A stretch of 64,000 nucleotides of DNA, taken from the NCBI RefSeq assembly GCF_051842935.1, contig NZ_JBPXRR010000001.1, positions 1,922,001-1,986,000 of the forward strand, written 5' to 3'. This DNA is from Pseudalkalibacillus sp051842935 (GTDB lineage: Bacteria > Bacillota > Bacilli > Bacillales > Fictibacillaceae). The translations under genes were made by a program, and so were the position numbers. How positions within the stretch are numbered: position 1 is the first letter of the stretch; every line of letters starts with the position of its first letter. The notes beneath the pieces are model-generated. The model was not told the origin of the DNA, made no database searches, and saw only the letters and a list, made by a program, of their open reading frames with translations. Shown piece after piece: positions 49,223-59,336 of this stretch.

Positions 49223-51400
49223 TTACTGCATCACTCTTCGGACAGCGTAGATATCTGGTATCCGTTTGATTCGCTCGACCACTTTTTGCAGGTGATTGAC
49301 GTTCTGGATTGAAATCGTCATATTGATCGTCGCCATCTTGTTCTTATCGGAACGCCCGGACACTGCACTGATATTCGTCTTCGTTTCAGCAACAGCATGA
49401 AGGACTTCGTTCAACAATCCCCTGCGATCAAATCCGTTGATTTCAATGTCGACACTGTAATTCTTCGTCTGTTCATGTGCCCCTTCCCATTCGACTGGGA
49501 GTAAGCGGGTTTCATCGTTTTCTACATCAATGTTCGGACAATCCTTCCGGTGGATGGATACGCCACGGCCCTTCGTAATATAACCGACGATATCATCCCC
49601 TGGAACAGGATTACAGCATTTTGAAAGACGGATCAATAAATTATCAATGCCTTTTACTTGAACACCGACTTCTGTTCGTTTTCTTTGCGGATAACTCTTT
49701 GTTTCGTTGATCGTATTCAGAAGGCTTTCCGTTTCCGCCTCGCTCTTCTGCTTTCGAATCTTATCTGCTAGACGAGTTGCAATTTGAGAAGCTGTAATAC
49801 CACCATAACCGACAGCAGCATACATGTCTTCAATATTGGAAAAACTGTATTTTTCTGCAACACGATCCAGGTTCTCTTGCGTGACGACGTCTTTCAACTC
49901 GTAACCGTCGTTTTTGACTTCTTTTTCAATCAGTTCTTTACCCTTCGCGACATTCTCTTCGCGTTTTTCTTTCTTGAACCATTGACGAATCTTATTCTTC
50001 GCATGTGAACTCTGGCTAAGCTTCAACCAGTCCTGACTCGGTCCATACGAATGTTTGGAAGTCAGAACCTCCACTATGTCACCGGTCTTCAACTTGTAAT
50101 CGAGCGGCACCATTTTGCCGTTGATCTTCGCACCGATACATTGATTCCCGATCTCCGTATGAATCCGATAGGCAAAGTCAATCGGCACGGACCCTGATGG
50201 AAGCTCGATAACATCTCCCTTAGGTGTGAACACGAAAACCATGTCAGAGAATAGATCGACTTTCAAGGATTCCATGAATTCCTCTGCATCACTTGCGTCA
50301 TTTTGCCACTCGAGAATTTCCCGGAACCACGTCAATTTCTCTTCAAACGTGTTCTTACCTGAGTTGTTCATCCCTTCCTTGTAGGCCCAATGCGCCGCGA
50401 TCCCGTATTCAGCTACACGGTGCATATCCTCGGTACGGATTTGTACCTCAAGCGGGTCGCCTTTCGGTCCAATCACCGTCGTATGAAGGGATTGATACAT
50501 ATTCGCTTTCGGCATTGCAATATAATCTTTAAAACGACCAGGCATCGGTTTCCAGCATGTGTGGATGATTCCAAGAATCGCATAACAATCTCGGATATTA
50601 TCAACAATCACACGAACAGCGAGCAAATCGTAAATTTCGTTGAATTGCTTGTTCTGTTTCGTCATCTTGCGATAGATGCTGTAAATATGCTTAGGACGCC
50701 CCCAAATATCAGCATCGATATTGACTTCTTCAAGTCGTCCACGTATGTCCTCAATTACTTCCTGGACATATTGTTCACGTTCATTCCGCTTCTGTTTCAT
50801 CAAATTGACAATCCGGTAGTATTGCTGAGGATTCAAATATCGCAACGATACATCCTCAAGTTCCCACTTGATCGTCGAAATACCGAGACGGTGTGCAAGC
50901 GGTGCAAAGATTTCCAACGTTTCGTTCGCTTTTTGGATCTGCTTTTCCTTCGGCATATGCTTCAACGTACGCATATTGTGTAGGCGATCGGCCAGCTTAA
51001 TCAGGATACATCGGATATCCTGAGCCATTGCGACGAACATTTTCCGATGGTTCTCTGCCTGTTGTTCTTCTTTGGATTTGAATTTGATCTTCTTCAATTT
51101 CGTGACGCCATCCACGAGCATGGCGACTTCTTCATCAAATGCTTCTTTCAAGTCATCTAGAGAAACATCTGTATCTTCAACGACATCATGAAGAAACCCT
51201 GCCGCAATCGTGGTTGAATCCATTTCCAAGTTCACAAGGATATCTGCCACTTCAACAGGATGATCAATATAAGGGTCGCCTGATTTACGGAATTGCCCTT
51301 CATGAGCATCTCTCGCAAATTCATACGCCCTTTGCAAATAATCTATATCATCTTTCGGCAAGTAGGTTGCCGCTTTATTAAGTACATCTTGAATGGCCAT
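49223..51400 (-). CDS. relA: Bifunctional (p)ppGpp synthase/hydrolase Rel
   Basis: Stringent-response enzyme, 725 aa. The start is ATG 51400 with AGGTG upstream. HD hydrolase domain (YIDHPVEVADIL, FLHDVVEDTDV), synthetase domain (YDLLAVRVIVDNIRDCYAILG), TGS domain (VFTPKGDVIELPSGSVPIDFAYR) and C-terminal ACT domain (EINGFDRRGLLNEVLHAVAE) are in order. Both catalytic halves look intact. It follows apt in the usual order recJ-apt-relA-dtd. Confidence 0.97.
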   Translation of the reverse strand: MAIQDVLNKAATYLPKDDIDYLQRAYEFARDAHEGQFRKSGDPYIDHPVEVADILVNLEMDSTTIAAGFLHDVVEDTDVSLDDLKEAFDEEVAMLVDGVTKLKKIKFKSKEEQQAENHRKMFVAMAQDIRCILIKLADRLHNMRTLKHMPKEKQIQKANETLEIFAPLAHRLGISTIKWELEDVSLRYLNPQQYYRIVNLMKQKRNEREQYVQEVIEDIRGRLEEVNIDADIWGRPKHIYSIYRKMTKQNKQFNEIYDLLAVRVIVDNIRDCYAILGIIHTCWKPMPGRFKDYIAMPKANMYQSLHTTVIGPKGDPLEVQIRTEDMHRVAEYGIAAHWAYKEGMNNSGKNTFEEKLTWFREILEWQNDASDAEEFMESLKVDLFSDMVFVFTPKGDVIELPSGSVPIDFAYRIHTEIGNQCIGAKINGKMVPLDYKLKTGDIVEVLTSKHSYGPSQDWLKLSQSSHAKNKIRQWFKKEKREENVAKGKELIEKEVKNDGYELKDVVTQENLDRVAEKYSFSNIEDMYAAVGYGGITASQIATRLADKIRKQKSEAETESLLNTINETKSYPQRKRTEVGVQVKGIDNLLIRLSKCCNPVPGDDIVGYITKGRGVSIHRKDCPNIDVENDETRLLPVEWEGAHEQTKNYSVDIEINGFDRRGLLNEVLHAVAETKTNISAVSGRSDKNKMATINMTISIQNVNHLQKVVERIKRIPDIYAVRRVMQ

Positions 51401-51515
51401 ACAATCACCTATCATATGTTGATTGGTATATAAATTCTATTATCGTTAAAATTTGACTCCATGTAAAGTGAAAATCGAAAATTGTCGATTCGCCTCTAAC
51501 TTGTAATCTCTGGAA

Positions 51516-51545
51516 ATTATAGTGTTGAGAATTTCTTAAAATCAA
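51516..51545 (-). promoter_or_regulatory. relA promoter
   Basis: TTGATT (51545-51540), 18-bp spacer, TATAAT (51521-51516), about 115 bp before the relA ATG. The rest of the 260-bp apt-relA gap shows nothing else clear. Confidence 0.6.
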
Positions 51546-51641
51546 ATGTATACAACGTTTGGACTCTTAAGATATTCTCATTACCATATTCAGGTTCCTT
51601 CACGATTTCATCAGACGAAAAAGAAATTTGAAATGTACAAA

Positions 51642-51666
51642 ACGAGCCCGAAAACCGAGCCCGTTT
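51642..51666 (-). terminator. apt terminator
   Basis: On the - strand ACGGGCTCG and CGGGCTCGT pair over 9 bp using two G-U wobbles, followed by TTTTG. The + strand shows these as a near direct repeat, so the hairpin forms well only in - strand RNA. Confidence 0.7.
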
Positions 51667-51679
51667 GAAAATCTCAATA

Positions 51680-52192
51680 TTAATATTGCATCAATGTGAA
51701 GATATCATAGCCGTCTAATTTGTCACGGCCATTCAAGTAAGTCAATTCAATCATGAATGCGATTCCAGCTACGACACCACCGAGCTTTTCAACCAGCTGG
51801 ACAGTTGCATCAATTGTTCCACCAGTTGCAAGCAGATCGTCAGTAATCAAGACGCGTTGACCTGGTTTGATCGCATCTTTATGAATCGTAAGTACATCTT
51901 TTCCGTATTCTTTTCCGTAGTCCACTTTCTCCACTTCACGAGGAAGTTTTCCGTCTTTACGGATCGGTACGAAGCCGATATTCATCGCGTATGCCACAGG
52001 ACAACCGACGATGAATCCTCTTGCTTCAGGTCCGACGACGACATCAATTTGCTTTTCTTGCGCGTATGTCACGATGTCATCCATCGCTTTTTTATAAACA
52101 TCCCCTTGTTGCATAAGGGTCGTGATATCTTTGAATCGAATCCCTTCTTGAGGGAAATCCTCAACTACTTCAATATATTTTTTGTAATCCAT
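51680..52192 (-). CDS. apt: Adenine phosphoribosyltransferase
   Basis: APRT, 170 aa, converts adenine and PRPP to AMP. PRPP-binding motif VLITDDLLATGGTI at residues about 118-131 and PEARGFIVG near 57 are typical. MtnN in this window releases adenine that this enzyme can salvage. The AGGAGG site is 13 nt before the ATG at 52192, inside the recJ end; longer than usual. Confidence 0.96.
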   Translation of the reverse strand: MDYKKYIEVVEDFPQEGIRFKDITTLMQQGDVYKKAMDDIVTYAQEKQIDVVVGPEARGFIVGCPVAYAMNIGFVPIRKDGKLPREVEKVDYGKEYGKDVLTIHKDAIKPGQRVLITDDLLATGGTIDATVQLVEKLGGVVAGIAFMIELTYLNGRDKLDGYDIFTLMQY

Positions 52193-52197
52193 CTCTA

Positions 52198-54558
52198 CTA
52201 GTAAGCCTCCTCAAATCGAACACCATCATTTTCTTCCTCAAAAAACCAGCGTTTTAACTCACGATAGGAGGAGTAACATAGGTCGTTTTCTAGACTCATC
52301 TGTTCTTGTTTTCTCCTATACGTTTTTGAATCTGTAAGCGGTCGTTTCATCGGTTGATCCGACACTGTAATAACACCATTGTCTATTGTAACAAATTCAA
52401 GCTCAAAAAACACCTCTGTCATAAAATAGACAGACTCTTTCGTCCAGCCTTTGTAGGATGCGAGCTCTTTCGCCTGTTTCTTATAGTCGAACGTTCCTTT
52501 TTTCTTCAGGAAGGCATAGAACCATTTGAACGCTTCACGAGTCGGAATCGGGTTGAAATAATGATCTTCTTCATGATGAAAAACGGTGTACACCCGTTCT
52601 GCATTCGAACCGAAGAACATCAATTTTTTCAATTGATCCTTACTTTTCGGCAGATCCAATATAATCAAATATTGTCCATCAATCTGTAAGTGATCAAGAG
52701 ATTCATCTTCTGACACATGGTAGATTCGTTCCTGCCAATCTCCTAGCTCCAATTGTTGGACAGTGTCAGTCTGGAAGGCGAGCAGCTGTACCTTCTCCCG
52801 ATCGAGTAAGTCCAACCGATCTTTCAAATTTTTGATCCCCCGATAATCGAACAATTGCTTCTCCTTCACTGCAATATCTTGCAGCATCAATTGGGGCTTC
52901 CGGAAACCGTTCCATTCGTTGATGGATAACTCCCCGACAACAGATAAAGATGCATTTGGTGTAATCTCTTCAAAGACATCTCCGAAATGGAAGCCGATGA
53001 CATCTAAAGTGTTGGTCTCCCCTTTCAATGAGAGTTTCAAATGTTTCGAGTCACTGCCGATTCTACGAAACTCATTCAATTTACATTGTTCAATGAGAAA
53101 CTTCGGTTTCGGGTTCTCGACTCCGAAGGGCTCTAATGCTTGAAGTTCCTCAATCACTTCGAGTGAGACGTCATCCACAGAACATTCTAGGTCAACGGGG
53201 GTAATCGGTGTGAAATCATCCACTGTCAATTTTTCTTCAGCTAATTTGTTCAGTCTGTACCGCAAATCGTCCAAGTATTGAAGGTCCAACGTCATCCCTG
53301 CTGCCATCGGATGACCGCCGAAATGAGGAAGAATGTCACGACACTCTGATAGATTTGCGAACATATCAAAACCGACGATACTTCTCGCAGATCCTTTGGC
53401 AACACCCTTCTCTCGATCAATACTTAAAATGATCGTCGGTCTATAATACTTCTCAACGATTCTGGAAGCGACAATTCCTATGACCCCTGGATTCCAGCCT
53501 TCTTTTGCGATGATGAGGGCGGAATGATCCTCTGGTGGATATTCCTCCTCCACAATTTTGACCGCTTCTTTCGTCATTTGATTGACCAGATTCTGACGCT
53601 CCTTGTTCATCGCGTCGATCTCTGCTGCAATCATTTCCGCTTGTTCAGGGTCATCAGTCGTGAAAAGATCCACAGCTGGATCTGCAGAATCCAGACGACC
53701 GGCTGCATTCACACGTGGACCGATTCCGAATCCGATGTGTTCTGAATTCAACACTTGATCCTTAATGTTACAAAGCTTCAATAGAGCTTGAAGCCCTGGC
53801 TTTTCCGTACGTTGTAGCCTGGCAATGCCTCGTTTGGCGATCATTCGGTTTTCATCCACGAGTGGTACTAAGTCGGCAATCGTACCGATACAGGCAATAT
53901 CCAACAAATGCACCGGCGGTTTCCCAAGGAGTGCATGGGACAATTTAATGGCCACACCAACTCCTGCCAACCCTTTGAACGGATAAGGACAACCTGGTTT
54001 CTTCGGATTGATGGTCGCGTATGCCTCCGGCAATTCGGGTTGCGGCTCATGGTGATCGGTGATGATCAGGTCGATTCCTATTTTCTTCGCGACTGAAGCT
54101 TCATGTATGGCCGATATACCTGTATCTACCGTGATGATGAGCGAATAGCCTTGTTCTTTCGCCCAACGAAATGCAGCTTCATTCGGACCGTATCCTTCTG
54201 TGAACCGGTTCGGAATATAATAATCGAAATCTGCATTCATTTCGCGCAATGTATAGACCATGACCGAGGTACTGCTTACACCATCGGCATCATAGTCTCC
54301 GAATATCAATATTTTCTCATTTTGTTCAATCGCTTTTTGGATTCTTTCTACAGCTTCTTTCATGCCGTCCATCAGATAAGGATCATGAAATTCAGCATGT
54401 TCTGTATGTAAAAACTCCGTTGCTTCATCTAAGTTATGTTTTCCTCGATTTACAAGCAAACCCGCTACGAGCGGGGATATTTCAAGGTGTTGGACCAACT
54501 GATCGACTTTCTCCTGGTCGGTTTCGGTCACGCTCCACCTCGTTTTCGCATTCAACAT
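52198..54558 (-). CDS. recJ: Single-stranded-DNA-specific exonuclease RecJ
   Basis: 5'-3' ssDNA exonuclease, 786 aa, the B. subtilis length. ATG 54558 has AGAGGTGG upstream; the ORF extends 8 codons further without a site. DHH-domain motifs are FGDYDADGVSSTSV, LIITVDTGIS and LIITDHHEPQ; the DHHA1 part has FGGHPMAAGMTLD. A C-terminal Firmicute-type extension follows. Acts in recombinational and base-excision repair. Confidence 0.96.
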   Translation of the reverse strand: MLNAKTRWSVTETDQEKVDQLVQHLEISPLVAGLLVNRGKHNLDEATEFLHTEHAEFHDPYLMDGMKEAVERIQKAIEQNEKILIFGDYDADGVSSTSVMVYTLREMNADFDYYIPNRFTEGYGPNEAAFRWAKEQGYSLIITVDTGISAIHEASVAKKIGIDLIITDHHEPQPELPEAYATINPKKPGCPYPFKGLAGVGVAIKLSHALLGKPPVHLLDIACIGTIADLVPLVDENRMIAKRGIARLQRTEKPGLQALLKLCNIKDQVLNSEHIGFGIGPRVNAAGRLDSADPAVDLFTTDDPEQAEMIAAEIDAMNKERQNLVNQMTKEAVKIVEEEYPPEDHSALIIAKEGWNPGVIGIVASRIVEKYYRPTIILSIDREKGVAKGSARSIVGFDMFANLSECRDILPHFGGHPMAAGMTLDLQYLDDLRYRLNKLAEEKLTVDDFTPITPVDLECSVDDVSLEVIEELQALEPFGVENPKPKFLIEQCKLNEFRRIGSDSKHLKLSLKGETNTLDVIGFHFGDVFEEITPNASLSVVGELSINEWNGFRKPQLMLQDIAVKEKQLFDYRGIKNLKDRLDLLDREKVQLLAFQTDTVQQLELGDWQERIYHVSEDESLDHLQIDGQYLIILDLPKSKDQLKKLMFFGSNAERVYTVFHHEEDHYFNPIPTREAFKWFYAFLKKKGTFDYKKQAKELASYKGWTKESVYFMTEVFFELEFVTIDNGVITVSDQPMKRPLTDSKTYRRKQEQMSLENDLCYSSYRELKRWFFEEENDGVRFEEAY

Positions 54559-54623
54559 AAAACCACCTCTTGACTCACTCATTATACAAGAGCGGTCGAA
54601 GAGGTGGCAAATACAATTTCAAT

Positions 54624-54959
54624 TTATGATGGCGTGTTTTCAACTGATTTGTTTTGATCAGTGGGTTCTTGTTTCACTGTTTTTTCTTTTTCTGTACGGT
54701 TTTTTGAATCTGCATTCAGTTGTTGATTTTCTCTTCGTAACAACCGTAATTCCTTTTTCATGGATAAAAAGCGTACGGAACCCGCGAAGCCTACTGTCAA
54801 TGCGCCTAAGAGTGCCGAGCCTAAAATGACAAGTACAAGTGGCCATTGTGCTGTTCCGAACAGATAATCCACTTCAACAGCATCTACATTGATGACGGCA
54901 AAAACGGCGACGATGATGGCGAACAACAAAACGATGATCAAGCTCCATTCTCTTCTCAT
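54624..54959 (-). CDS. yrvD: LapA-domain membrane protein (YrvD)
   Basis: A 111-aa protein of the LapA (DUF1049) family. Two membrane helices (about residues 6-26 and 38-60) enclose the conserved NVDAVEVDYLFG; a basic cytoplasmic coiled tail follows (SMKKELRLLRRENQQLNA). The ATG overlaps the CDF exporter's stop (ATGA). LapA family proteins take part in envelope assembly in E. coli; the role here is unknown. Confidence 0.88.
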   Translation of the reverse strand: MRREWSLIIVLLFAIIVAVFAVINVDAVEVDYLFGTAQWPLVLVILGSALLGALTVGFAGSVRFLSMKKELRLLRRENQQLNADSKNRTEKEKTVKQEPTDQNKSVENTPS

Positions 54960-55867
54960 AAGTCTTCACCACCCTTTTCTTCCTGGTATGGATTGATATG
55001 GACGAAAACATCTCTTACCAGCGTCTGTTCAATCAAACGGTTTTTCACTTCTTTTCCAATGTCATGCCCTTGCTGAACGGTAATTTCCGGATCGACAGCA
55101 ACCTTGATATCGATGATGACATAATAACCATGTTCTCTTGCGAAAAACTCATCCAGATTCAATACGCCTTCTACACTTTCTACGATTTTCTTCATTTCAA
55201 CCGTATCTTCTTCATGCAACACATGATCAAGCGTATTGTGGATGGACTCTGCACCGAGTTTCCAGGAAATGCGGAGTACAAGGAGTGAAACGGCAAGGCC
55301 CGCAATCGGATCGGCATATTCAAGCCAGCTGATGTTAAGTTTTCCACCGATTACAGCAGCTCCGATTCCAATCAAGGCTGCAATAGAGGAATAGACATCT
55401 GACCGATGTTCATATGCATTATTGATGACGGCATCACTATTAATTCTTTTTCCCAATCGGATCTTATATTGAAACATCAGTTCCTTTGAGATGATGGAGA
55501 AGATGACCGCATATATTGCCCAAACTTTCGGTGCTTCAATCGGATGGAAGAACGCTTCAATAGATGAATATCCGATTTCAAGTCCAACGACAAACAATAA
55601 AACAGCTACGATGATGGCTGCAATCGATTCTGCTTTTCCATGACCATACGGATGATCCCGGTCTGGCGGAAGTTTTGCTGCCCGAAGTCCAAGGAGTACC
55701 GCAAACGAACCAGCCACATCAGAAGCGGAATGAACAGCGTCTGCGATCAACGCACGACTATTTGAAAGGAAACCTACGACCCCTTTTACGATGGCGAGCA
55801 CAAGATTTCCTAATATACCGACCCAAGCTGCAAATTCCCCTTGTTTAAACCGATCATTTTGATCCAC
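54956..55867 (-). CDS. Cation diffusion facilitator family exporter
   Basis: CDF metal/proton antiporter, 303 aa from GTG 55867 (GGAG 8 nt upstream; another GTG lies 3 codons earlier). Six helices. Metal site residues are in LIADAVHSASDVAGS (helix 2) and AYEHRSDVYSS (helix 5), the HxxxD pattern of Zn/Mn/Fe exporters. HPYGHGKAES loop and a C-terminal cytoplasmic domain follow. Likely substrate is Zn, Mn or Fe(II); not decidable. It overlaps yrvD by 4 bp. Confidence 0.9.
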   Translation of the reverse strand: MDQNDRFKQGEFAAWVGILGNLVLAIVKGVVGFLSNSRALIADAVHSASDVAGSFAVLLGLRAAKLPPDRDHPYGHGKAESIAAIIVAVLLFVVGLEIGYSSIEAFFHPIEAPKVWAIYAVIFSIISKELMFQYKIRLGKRINSDAVINNAYEHRSDVYSSIAALIGIGAAVIGGKLNISWLEYADPIAGLAVSLLVLRISWKLGAESIHNTLDHVLHEEDTVEMKKIVESVEGVLNLDEFFAREHGYYVIIDIKVAVDPEITVQQGHDIGKEVKNRLIEQTLVRDVFVHINPYQEEKGGEDL

Positions 55868-55963
55868 AATAACCACTCCATACTTACATTCTACATAATC
55901 ATTCTACGATTATATTCAACATATACCTGTCATTTTACACTTCATTCTTCTTATGAAAAAGAA

Positions 55964-55989
55964 AAGCGGTTGACCGAAGCCAACCGTTT
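55964..55989 (-). terminator. secDF terminator
   Basis: CGGTTG / CAACCG stem with an 8-nt loop, flanked by TTTTC on the - strand. Confidence 0.8.
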
Positions 55990-55993
55990 TTCA

Positions 55994-58228
55994 TTATTCT
56001 GCTGTTTCAGCAGGCTTTACACGTTTTTTCTTCAACTGCTTGCCTTTCCATACCAACCAGATTTGGGAGGCGATGAACAAGGACGAATACGTACCGGCAA
56101 CAAGTCCTACGAGAAGGGCGAACGAGAAGTTACGGATCGCTTCACTTCCGAAGATCATCAAGGCTGCCGCAGCAAACACAACAGTCAATACTGTATTGAT
56201 TGAACGAGCTAGCGTTTGAACCAAGCTGACGTTGACGACTTTCGATAAGTCTGCAAACGTCTTGATTTTCATGTACTTCGAGTTCTCACGTATCCGGTCA
56301 AAGGTGACGATCGTATCGTTGATCGAGTAACCGACAATCGTGAGGACTGCTGCAATGAACGGTAGATCGACCTCGATCTGTAATAGACTGAAGATCGCGA
56401 TGATGAAGAACGCATCATGGAGCAACGCAACAATGGATGCTAATGCTTTCAACCACTCGAATCGGATCGTTACATAAATGATGATCCCGATTGACGCGAT
56501 GGCGATCGCATACATGGCGTTTTTCGCAAGTTCACGTCCTACCGTCGGATCGACAGTACTTACATTCGGCTCTTGTCCGTATTCTTTCTGGAAGAACGAC
56601 TTCAATTCACCGATTTCACCTTGACTGAGGACACCGACATAACGGGCAACAGCGATGTTTTCATTGTCACCTGAAATGATGACTTCTTCCGCTTCCAAAT
56701 CAAGAGCTTGCAACTGCTCTTTGATTTTGTCATCTGTAAGTGATTGATCTGCTGTAATTTCAACACGACTTCCACTTTCAAAATCAATACCCAAGTTCAA
56801 GTTGAAGATGAGTAAGGATGCGATTCCAAGTCCAATCAATACAGATGATAGGGTAAAGAACTTTTTACGGTGTTGAACGAAATCGAAGTTCTTGAATTTA
56901 CTATTTGAAATATCCAGTCGATCTGTATCATCTAGATCTTTGATTTGATCTTCTTTGACTCCGAAGTAACCCGGCTTCTTGTTCAGGATACGGCTGTTTA
57001 CCCATAATCCTAGTAACAGACGTGAACCATAGACTGCTGTCAGGAAGCTCGCAAGGATACTGATGATCAATACGAGTGCAAATCCTTTTACAGAGCTTGT
57101 TCCGAAGAAGAACAATACAGATGCAGCAAGAATCGTCGTAATATTAGCATCTAAGATGGTAGATAGAGATCGTTTGTTTCCTGCTTTAAAAGCAGACATG
57201 ACTGACTTCCCTGATCTTAGCTCTTCCTTGATCCGTTCGTAGGTGATGATGTTGGCGTCAACAGCCATACCAACCCCTAGAATCAAGGCTGCGATTCCTG
57301 GTAAGGTCAGTACCCCATCCATCCAATCAAATATGAGTAAGATGAGATAGATGTATGCAGAAAGCGTGATGACTGCAATGACTCCAGGTACACGATAGAA
57401 GAAAAGCATGAACAAGAAGATGAATGCAATACCGACTGCACCAGCGACAACGGTCTTATCCAGTGAGTCTTGTCCAAATTTAGCACCGACGGAAGTGGAG
57501 TAGATTTCCTTCAACTTCACCGGAAGTGAACCTGCGTTTAATAGATCAACAAGGTTCTGAGCTTCTTGGATGGTTTCCATACCATCGATTGTTGCTTGAT
57601 CGGAATTAATCGGTTTATCCACAAAAGGTGCTGAAATGTATTTCGGATCTTCTTTTTTCGACTCCTCTTCAAAAGAATCTCCTTCACGATAATCTAACCA
57701 AATGACCAACCTGTTTTCAGGATAAGGCATTTGGGAGATTTCGCTTGTTATTTGTCCAAACTTGTCTCCATCTTTCAACTGTAAAGCAACGATTGGTTGA
57801 TTGGTTTCTTGTATGAACTCAACCTTCGCTCCGCCTTCTTTCAAGTCTGAACCTTTCATTCTTACTTGATCTTCAACGTCACGGAAGGTCAGTTCTGCCT
57901 GAGTTGATAATAATTCTCTCGCTTTGTTCTGGTCATCAACGCCAGCGAGCTGAACTCTAATCCGTTCGCCTTCAATTTGAATGTTCGGCTCGGATACACC
58001 GAGTACGTCTACACGCTTTCTTAAAGCACTAACCGTGCTATTCAGTAGATCCTTATCAATTTTTTGTCCTTCGTCAGTAGGTTCGACATCGTAAAGAACC
58101 TCAAATCCACCTTGAAGGTCCAGTCCTAATTTGATATTTTGGACGATGTCTTTCGTCGTTACGCCTAATGTTCCAGCTATCATGATAACAAGCAGGAAAA
58201 AGGCAACGATCCGTCCTCTTTTTACCAT
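55994..58228 (-). CDS. secDF: Protein translocase subunit SecDF (fused)
   Basis: SecD and SecF in one 744-aa protein, as in B. subtilis. It uses the proton gradient to help protein export through SecYEG. N-terminal helix (about 7-25), large SecD P1 domain with GLDLQGGFEVLY, helices with GVGMAVDANIITYERIKEE, then the SecF half beginning near residue 440 with NLGIDFESGS and helices with GYSINDTIVTFDRIRE. The ATG at 58228 has GGGAGG upstream. Confidence 0.96.
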   Translation of the reverse strand: MVKRGRIVAFFLLVIMIAGTLGVTTKDIVQNIKLGLDLQGGFEVLYDVEPTDEGQKIDKDLLNSTVSALRKRVDVLGVSEPNIQIEGERIRVQLAGVDDQNKARELLSTQAELTFRDVEDQVRMKGSDLKEGGAKVEFIQETNQPIVALQLKDGDKFGQITSEISQMPYPENRLVIWLDYREGDSFEEESKKEDPKYISAPFVDKPINSDQATIDGMETIQEAQNLVDLLNAGSLPVKLKEIYSTSVGAKFGQDSLDKTVVAGAVGIAFIFLFMLFFYRVPGVIAVITLSAYIYLILLIFDWMDGVLTLPGIAALILGVGMAVDANIITYERIKEELRSGKSVMSAFKAGNKRSLSTILDANITTILAASVLFFFGTSSVKGFALVLIISILASFLTAVYGSRLLLGLWVNSRILNKKPGYFGVKEDQIKDLDDTDRLDISNSKFKNFDFVQHRKKFFTLSSVLIGLGIASLLIFNLNLGIDFESGSRVEITADQSLTDDKIKEQLQALDLEAEEVIISGDNENIAVARYVGVLSQGEIGELKSFFQKEYGQEPNVSTVDPTVGRELAKNAMYAIAIASIGIIIYVTIRFEWLKALASIVALLHDAFFIIAIFSLLQIEVDLPFIAAVLTIVGYSINDTIVTFDRIRENSKYMKIKTFADLSKVVNVSLVQTLARSINTVLTVVFAAAALMIFGSEAIRNFSFALLVGLVAGTYSSLFIASQIWLVWKGKQLKKKRVKPAETAE

Positions 58229-58323
58229 ATGTATTTTCCTCCCCTATGCCGACAATCTGGATGCGCATCTTCGTGTTATGTAATGACAGTACATCCTATT
58301 ATATCCATCCCTTGAATGGAGTG

Positions 58324-58608
58324 TCAATTTTGCTCGAAATCGTCAAATGAGTACCAACTGTCGTCTGTCACAGCTTGGATGGTGAGCCAGTTCATGAAAT
58401 CGTTAGTGGATAGAGTCATGATGGTGTTCACGACTTGATGAATGCGCCATTCTTCATCTTTCTGTTTTTTGGCCCGTGAAACAATGCATTTCCATATTTC
58501 ACTTTCCTTCACACTTTCATACCCCATGAAATGCAATTCTTCCTTTTTGCTCTTTAAAGCGGGTTTTACTTCTGGGAGCCAATCCTCTAATTTCATTAAT
58601 TCAGCCAT
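58324..58608 (-). CDS. comN: Post-transcriptional regulator ComN
   Basis: A 94-aa protein of the ComN (YrzD) family: LEDWLPEVKPALKSKKEELHFMGYESVKESEIWKCI (two stretches) and a C-terminal NDFMNWLTIQA. In B. subtilis ComN acts on comE mRNA and thereby on competence. It lies upstream of secDF as there. The ATG at 58608 has AGGAGG upstream. Confidence 0.88.
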   Translation of the reverse strand: MAELMKLEDWLPEVKPALKSKKEELHFMGYESVKESEIWKCIVSRAKKQKDEEWRIHQVVNTIMTLSTNDFMNWLTIQAVTDDSWYSFDDFEQN

Positions 58609-58639
58609 CTTCAGATCCTCCTTTTAGCACGATATATTG

Positions 58640-58695
58640 GTGAAAGTAGCTCAACCCCTATTGAAACACTTTGGAATGGGCTACTTTCATTTTTA
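58640..58695 (+). terminator. Hairpin of + strand polarity between comN and the COG2426 gene
   Basis: Perfect 10-bp stem TGAAAGTAGC (58641-58650) / GCTACTTTCA (58680-58689) followed by TTTTT on the + strand only. Both flanking genes are on the - strand, so it does not look like an ordinary terminator of either. Confidence 0.5.
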
Positions 58696-58720
58696 AAGAG
58701 AAAAATCCTTAACTGTTTAA

Positions 58721-59206
58721 CTAAAAGATTGAGTAAATTGCGAATCCAACGCCTAATCCAGCGATGACGACTCCAAAAGCAATCGCCAGGAATGCATAAT
58801 GAAAGCGGATGTTAAATAGTGCTGCCGCTACACATGCACTGTAAGCTCCTGTGGTCGGAAGCGGAACCGCAGTGAATAAGATCAAGCCAAGAGCTCCGAA
58901 CCGCTCGACGTTTTTGCTGTTTCGAAGTGTCCGTTCATAAAGCCAACTGTAAAACCGCTTGTACCAGGCGAAACGCATCATGATGTTGCTCAACGGTCTG
59001 AATAGAATCAATAATGGAATGATCGGCAGTAAATTGCCTAATACCGATAAGGCAAACGCGGTCCAGAAATCATATCCGAATGTGTAGGCAAGCGGTATGC
59101 CTCCTCGCAATTCCAGAATCGGCATTGCCGAAACAATGACCACAATCAATTCATCCGGTAAGAAACTCAGATGTTCAACCACATATCGTTTAATCTCTTC
59201 CTTCAA
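58721..59206 (-). CDS. COG2426 small multidrug-export-like membrane protein
   Basis: A 161-aa membrane protein (PF06695 type). Helices about 20-38, 48-70, 102-130 and 138-160. Family-typical MPILELRGGIPLAY and FTAVPLPTTGAYSACVAA form the conserved re-entrant-like core. The start is TTG 59206 with GGGGTG upstream. Despite the family name, no transport function is established. Confidence 0.82.
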   Translation of the reverse strand: MKEEIKRYVVEHLSFLPDELIVVIVSAMPILELRGGIPLAYTFGYDFWTAFALSVLGNLLPIIPLLILFRPLSNIMMRFAWYKRFYSWLYERTLRNSKNVERFGALGLILFTAVPLPTTGAYSACVAAALFNIRFHYAFLAIAFGVVIAGLGVGFAIYSIF

Positions 59207-59336
59207 CTTCTACACCCCAAATATATACTTGTCATGCTTGGCCTCCTTCGACGCATATACATGTTTGTAAGTGCGGCACCCTGTTATGGACCGCATCCCT
59301 TATCGTTTATGTATGTGAAGAAGGCAGGTACAATTC

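Noticed and set aside
50390..50983. 197-aa + strand ORF opposite relA
   Set aside because: Antisense to the conserved synthetase and HD domains of relA; no start signals; a shadow ORF.
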